Shown: piece by piece, positions 49,695 to 53,603 of the stretch | Position numbering within the stretch: position 1 is the first letter of the stretch | Layout: each line of letters begins with the position of its first letter | Origin: CAG-103 sp963627135 | GTDB taxonomy: Bacteria; Bacillota; Clostridia; Oscillospirales; Oscillospiraceae | Reading direction: 5' to 3' | NCBI GenBank assembly: GCA_963627135.1 | Contig: CAVFZY010000033.1 | Location: 1 to 53,603, forward strand | DNA length: 53,603 nucleotides | The notes under the pieces: generated by a model | What the model was told of the DNA's origin: nothing | The model's input: the letters and a program-made list of their open reading frames with translations, nothing else | Database searches by the model: none | Made by a program: the position numbers and the translations under genes

Positions 49695-51534
49695 CGGGAC
49701 CGAACTGCGCAAGTGCCTGTCGCGCTGGTGGCCGCTGTGGGTCCTCTACGGCGTGATCCTGTTTATTATGCTGCCGGGCGTGCTGCTCAACGCGCACACA
49801 ATGACGCCGTATGCATCGACTGAGCAGATCGCCTACCTCTCGAACGTCATCATCAGCGAAACGCAGATGCTGCTGCCGGTCACGGCGCTGTGCGCCGGGC
49901 TGCTGGCGGCCGCCGCCATGTTCGGCTATCTGTACAGCCCGCGCAGCGCGGGGCTGGCCGCCTCGCTGCCGATCCGGCGCGGGTGCATGTTCCGCACGCA
50001 CCTGCTGGCGGGCCTTGTGATGCTGCTGTCGGCCGAGGTCGTGGTGTTCGCACTCGCCGTGCTCATCGAGGCCACGCGCTTCGTGCTCGTCATCCAGCCG
50101 CTGCTCATCTGGCTCGGCGTGCTCGCGCTCGAGACGGTCGTGTTTTACGCCATCGCCGTGCTGTGCGCCATGTTCACCGGCCACGCGGTCATGCTGCCGT
50201 GCCTGTACCTGCTCGTGAACTTCGTCGCCGTGGGCTTCCAGCTGCTCATTGAGGCCGTGCTCTACACGTTTGTGTACGGCATGTCGGGCATGGCAGATTT
50301 GCCGGTCGACTGGCTCTCCCCGCTGGTGCTGTTCATGACACACACGCACATCAACAATGACTTCATAGCGCGCCCGATCAGCGGCGGCACGGACGCCGAA
50401 CTCGCCGCCCTGAGCTTCTCCGGCTGGACGAACATCCTCATCTGGTTCGTGTTCGCGCTGCTGCTGCTCGTGTGCGCGGGCCACCTCTACCGCCGCCGCC
50501 GCATGGAGAGCGCGGGCGACACGGTCGCCATCCCGGTGCTCAAGCCGGTGCTGAAGTACATCGTGGCGCTCTTCGCCGGGCTGGCACTGCCGGTCGGCGT
50601 GTACAGCATGCTGCTCAACGTGCCGGCCTACCGGGCACATGTGGTGCCGTTCCTGCTGCTGACGATTTTGGGCGCGGCGCTGGGCTTTGTCATCAGCGAG
50701 ATGGCCATCCGCAAGTCCCTGCGCATCCCGCGCACGGTCTGGCGCGGCTGCGCGGTCACGGCGGCCGTGTGCTGCCTTGTCGTGGTCGGCGCGAAGTGCG
50801 ACCTCACGGGCTACGCCCGCCGCATCCCAGATGCAGGGCAGGTCGCGAGCGTGCAGATCTTCTGCGACGGCTACAGCTCCACGCTCTCCGAGGCGGAAAA
50901 CATTCAGGCCGTGGAGAACATCCACCGCGCCGTCGTATCGGAGCGTGAAAAGATCACGGACGACAGCAGCGGCGTCACCTCCCTGCAGCTGACCTACAAG
51001 CTCACGAACGGCAAGGTGATGATGCGCGAATACACGCTCCCCGGCACGAGCGCGCGCCTGACACAGATCGAGCAGGTGCTCAACAGCGACGAGGCCCGCA
51101 CCACGCGCAACACGCCGGAGCTGCCCATGACGCTCGAGCACATCACGTACGCCAACATCGCCTACGAGGTGGAAAGCGGCGACTATGTCTCGGTCGAGCT
51201 GACGGCCGAGCAGGCGCTCGACCTGTACGAAAACGCCATCGTGCCCGACTGCGCGGACGGCACCATGGGCCGCGCCTGGCTGACCGACAGCAGCACACGG
51301 CAGAGCACGGCCTACGCCGTGAACATCAACTACCAGCTCGCGCAGTACGACCCGGCGACGGGCGAGAGCGACTCCGCCAACATCGATTACACCCCGCTGA
51401 CGGACTCCACGCGCACGCTCGCGTGGCTGCGCGCGCACGGCATCGAGCCGCTGCTCGAGGGCCAGTCCGTGAAATACGACAATGGCGAGCCGGTCTACAC
51501 CTACGACGTGGACGACGACGTCTTCGGCCAGTAA
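49669..51534 (+). CDS. ABC transporter permease (ABC-2-like) with a large external domain
   Basis: 621 residues. About eight to ten membrane helices in two groups: five or six between 15 and 260, three or four between 290 and 380; then a soluble C-terminal domain of about 240 residues (from about 385) presumably outside. GGGAGGTG lies six bases before the ATG at 49669; the ATG at 49648 lacks a ribosome site. It overlaps the ATPase gene by 26 bases. Substrate unknown; GntR-controlled systems of this layout often respond to cell-envelope stress or antibiotics. Confidence 0.85.
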   Translation: MPSKTSFCNGTELRKCLSRWWPLWVLYGVILFIMLPGVLLNAHTMTPYASTEQIAYLSNVIISETQMLLPVTALCAGLLAAAAMFGYLYSPRSAGLAASLPIRRGCMFRTHLLAGLVMLLSAEVVVFALAVLIEATRFVLVIQPLLIWLGVLALETVVFYAIAVLCAMFTGHAVMLPCLYLLVNFVAVGFQLLIEAVLYTFVYGMSGMADLPVDWLSPLVLFMTHTHINNDFIARPISGGTDAELAALSFSGWTNILIWFVFALLLLVCAGHLYRRRRMESAGDTVAIPVLKPVLKYIVALFAGLALPVGVYSMLLNVPAYRAHVVPFLLLTILGAALGFVISEMAIRKSLRIPRTVWRGCAVTAAVCCLVVVGAKCDLTGYARRIPDAGQVASVQIFCDGYSSTLSEAENIQAVENIHRAVVSEREKITDDSSGVTSLQLTYKLTNGKVMMREYTLPGTSARLTQIEQVLNSDEARTTRNTPELPMTLEHITYANIAYEVESGDYVSVELTAEQALDLYENAIVPDCADGTMGRAWLTDSSTRQSTAYAVNINYQLAQYDPATGESDSANIDYTPLTDSTRTLAWLRAHGIEPLLEGQSVKYDNGEPVYTYDVDDDVFGQ

Positions 51535-51555
51535 TCCCCCGCACAACCGCATCCT

Positions 51556-51590
51556 CCGCCCGCACATCCGACGATGTGCGGGCGGCTTTT
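51556..51590 (+). terminator. Terminator of the GntR-ABC operon
   Basis: 13-bp stem CCGCCCGCACATC / GATGTGCGGGCGG, loop CGAC, tail CTTTT. Confidence 0.9.
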
Positions 51591-51597
51591 GCCGCGC

Positions 51598-51627
51598 GTT
51601 CACAAATCAGACGCAGTGTTCACAAAT
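51598..51627. repeat. Phased direct repeat upstream of the HtrA gene
   Basis: GTTCACAAAT occurs twice with a 20-base period, two helical turns, and a variant GTTACAAAT lies at 51674. Possible binding sites for an activator such as a response regulator; not assigned. Confidence 0.5.
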
Positions 51628-51735
51628 GCTTTTGGGAATATTCGAAAATTCTTTGCCCTTTGTTCATGTCTCTGTTACAAATATCGGCTACGATATAGAC
51701 ACTTCAAAAAACCAATCAGCCGGGAGGCAGATAAC

Positions 51736-53250
51736 ATGAACGACGCTTCCAATTTCCCCGAAAACGAACAGCCGGAAGCCGAAAACACTTCCACACAGGC
51801 GAATGCCGAGAACACCGCCGCGCAGGCGGAAACAGCGGCAAATGAGACCGGCACCGCACCGGGCCGCGTGTGCCCGCAGTGCGGCGCGGCGCTCGAGCCG
51901 GGCGCGAGCTTCTGCACGAGCTGCGGCGCAAAGATCGACGGCAGCGAGGACGTGACGTATCACATCGTCCGGCCGGAAGCCGAGCGCAGCTACGAGGACG
52001 CGAACTTCCACCCCAGCGACAGCGCGGGCAGCACCCCACCGCGCTACTATACGCCGAATGACGACGCCTGGGCCGAGAAGCCCAAGCACAAGCACCACCC
52101 GAAAAAGCCCAAGACCGTGCGCACGCCGGAGCAGAAGCGGCTCATCACACGTATCGCGTGCCTGTGCCTCGTGTGTGCGCTGCTCGGCGGCCTCGGCGGC
52201 GGCGCGATTGCGGGGCTCATCACCCGATCCGGCAGGACCGGCAGCAGCTCCGCCTCGAGTTCCGGCGGCACGCTCGTGACGCAGCCGGTCAGCTCCGATC
52301 CGACCTCCGCCTCGGCCATCTACAGTCTGGCGTGTGAGCAGGTCGTCGCCATCACGACGGAAGTGACCTACACCAACTACTTCGGCCAGACCAGCTCCCA
52401 GGCGAGCTGCGGCAGCGGCTTTTTCATCACGGAAGACGGCTATGTGCTCACAAACTACCACGTCATCTCCACCGCGCACCAGTACGGCTACGCCGTGTCC
52501 GTGCTCACCTACGACGGCACGACCTATCAGGCGACCATCGTTGGCGTGGACGAGGACAATGACATTGCCCTGCTCAAGATCGACGCCACCGGCGTGACGC
52601 CCGTCACCTTCGGCGACAGCGACAGCATGGCCGTCGGCGACACGGTCTACGCGGTAGGCAATCCGCTCGGCGAGCTGGAGTTCACCATGACGAGCGGCAT
52701 GATCAGCGCGCTCGACCGCACGATCACCACCTCCGACGGCTCTGACAACGGCATCAACATGTTCCAGATCGATGCCGCCGTCAACTCCGGCAATTCCGGC
52801 GGCCCGGTGTACAACACCTCCGGTCAGGTCATCGGCATCGTGACCGCGAAATACAGCTCCTCCGGCGTGGAGGGCCTTGGCTTCGCCATCCCGGTCAATG
52901 ACGCCGTGGCCATCGCAAACGACCTGATGAAAAACGGCACCGTGACCGACCGCGCCCAGCTCGGCATCACGCTGCAGACCATCCCGGAGAGCGCCGCGCA
53001 GTACTACAACATGCCAAACGGCGCGTATGTCAACGCCGTTAACAGCGGCAGCTGCGCCGAGAAGGCCGGCCTGAAGGCGGGCGATATCATCACCGCCATC
53101 GACAACACAGCCATCTCCTCCAGCGACACGCTGCGCAGCGCCCTGCGCGGGTACTCCGCCGGTGAGAGCGCCACACTGACCGTCTCACGCAACGGCGAGA
53201 CGCTGAAGCTGACCGTCACGTTCGACCGCGCCAGCGACAGCACGAAATAA
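51736..53250 (+). CDS. HtrA/DegP-type serine protease with N-terminal zinc ribbon
   Basis: 504 residues. Cytoplasmic N-terminus: acidic, then a zinc ribbon CPQCG ... CTSCG (Cys 46, 49, 60, 63), then a linker with a Lys/His/Pro patch (115-130). One membrane helix at about 139-163. Outside: trypsin-like domain with H242 (NYHVIS), D276 (EDNDIALL) and S354 (GNSGGPV), then one PDZ domain (about 400-495). HtrA proteases degrade or refold damaged exported proteins. The zinc ribbon suggests an intracellular partner or signal. GGGAGG lies eight bases before the ATG. Confidence 0.95.
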   Translation: MNDASNFPENEQPEAENTSTQANAENTAAQAETAANETGTAPGRVCPQCGAALEPGASFCTSCGAKIDGSEDVTYHIVRPEAERSYEDANFHPSDSAGSTPPRYYTPNDDAWAEKPKHKHHPKKPKTVRTPEQKRLITRIACLCLVCALLGGLGGGAIAGLITRSGRTGSSSASSSGGTLVTQPVSSDPTSASAIYSLACEQVVAITTEVTYTNYFGQTSSQASCGSGFFITEDGYVLTNYHVISTAHQYGYAVSVLTYDGTTYQATIVGVDEDNDIALLKIDATGVTPVTFGDSDSMAVGDTVYAVGNPLGELEFTMTSGMISALDRTITTSDGSDNGINMFQIDAAVNSGNSGGPVYNTSGQVIGIVTAKYSSSGVEGLGFAIPVNDAVAIANDLMKNGTVTDRAQLGITLQTIPESAAQYYNMPNGAYVNAVNSGSCAEKAGLKAGDIITAIDNTAISSSDTLRSALRGYSAGESATLTVSRNGETLKLTVTFDRASDSTK

Positions 53251-53353
53251 GCGCGCACCTCTCTATCGTCCACCGGCGGCGGGAACCGCCCCGCCGCCGC
53301 AAATCTACCAATCCTCTTTTTTCTTTCTCCCATCTTCATTTTTCCTCCAGCGG

Positions 53354-53390
53354 AAAAGCGCCGTGCAGAGCCATCTGCACGGCGCTTTTT
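53354..53390. terminator. Strong hairpin terminator after the HtrA gene
   Basis: 16-bp stem AAAAGCGCCGTGCAGA / TCTGCACGGCGCTTTT, loop GCCA; U-rich on both strands. Confidence 0.88.
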
Positions 53391-53479
53391 CCGTTGTGTC
53401 CGGCGGAGCAGCGCTGCGCTGCGCAAGCCGCAGCAGCGTCCGATGCCAGCGCAGAGCAGTTCCGGCAGCAGCAATAATA

Positions 53480-53506
53480 AACCGCCGGCCTAGCCGGCGG
53501 TTTTTC
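53480..53506. terminator. Second hairpin terminator near the right edge
   Basis: 11-bp stem AAACCGCCGGC / GCCGGCGGTTT, loop CTA, tail TTC; probably ends a leftward gene or an RNA lying beyond the window. Apart from the two terminators, 53251-53603 shows no gene I can support. Confidence 0.8.
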
Positions 53507-53603
53507 ATAGACGGGCAAAGCCCTCTGTTACTAGCTTGCACGTCACGTCGTGCAAGTACGATCTGCCAGCCGCGAGAGTTCTGCTACTTGCAGCCCGTGA
53601 ACG

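Noticed and set aside
49675..51603. 642-codon minus-strand frame opposite the ABC permease
   Set aside because: Antisense shadow; the plus-strand protein has clear membrane helices and operon context.

Overview
The window looks like chromosomal DNA of a high-GC anaerobic Firmicute, most likely a gut clostridium of the Oscillospiraceae type. The support is indirect: sigma-A promoters and strong GGAGG ribosome sites, a Cys T-box before cysS, a GerMN lipoprotein, a YerC/TrpR-family regulator, GTP-type PEP carboxykinase, and intergenic palindromic repeats of a kind I associate with these genomes. Genus-level placement is not possible by eye.

Layout. 1-3.5 kb: the N-terminal 1,152 codons of a secreted RHS/YD-repeat protein running off the left edge. 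3.7-4.5 kb: an AT-rich patch with two overlapping unknown membrane-protein genes, beside tRNA-Leu. 4.7-12.7 kb: a phosphopantetheinyl transferase, then a rightward housekeeping run (two-component system, DUF1385 protein, prmC, recA, recX, rimO, pgsA). 12.7-15.2 kb: GerMN lipoprotein and T-box-controlled cysS. 15.2-21.6 kb: a two-gene operon of an MMPL/RND-type exporter and a giant GLUG-repeat surface protein, under a strong promoter. 21.8-26.8 kb: pyridoxal kinase, a 74-residue protein, an intact LysR next to an EamA exporter, a frameshifted LysR, and a truncated iron-sulfur-type gene. 26.8-27.1 kb: a four-tRNA operon (Val-Phe-Gly-Cys). 27.2-36.9 kb: hslO, a methyltransferase, yerC, NfeD/stomatin pair, eukaryotic-type hexokinase, XRE regulator with membrane partner, tcdA operon, and a parvulin foldase.

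36.9-38.15 kb has no ordinary gene. It holds a 20-codon small ORF, a candidate ~310-nt structured RNA with a perfect promoter and terminator, and ~126-130 bp tandem units carrying paired TTTACATAA boxes. 38.15-46 kb: LspA-like peptidase, pckG, small membrane exporter, Wzx-like flippase, and an amino-acid ABC transporter whose two binding proteins both appear circularly permuted. 46.2-53.3 kb: mnmG, repeat hairpins, a GntR-ABC operon whose regulator lacks a normal start codon, and a zinc-ribbon HtrA protease.

The strongest candidates for undescribed biology are the 37.3-kb RNA, the permuted binding proteins, and the MMPL-GLUG operon with its tetrapeptide-repeat tail. All functional calls come from motif recognition by eye; no database search was run.
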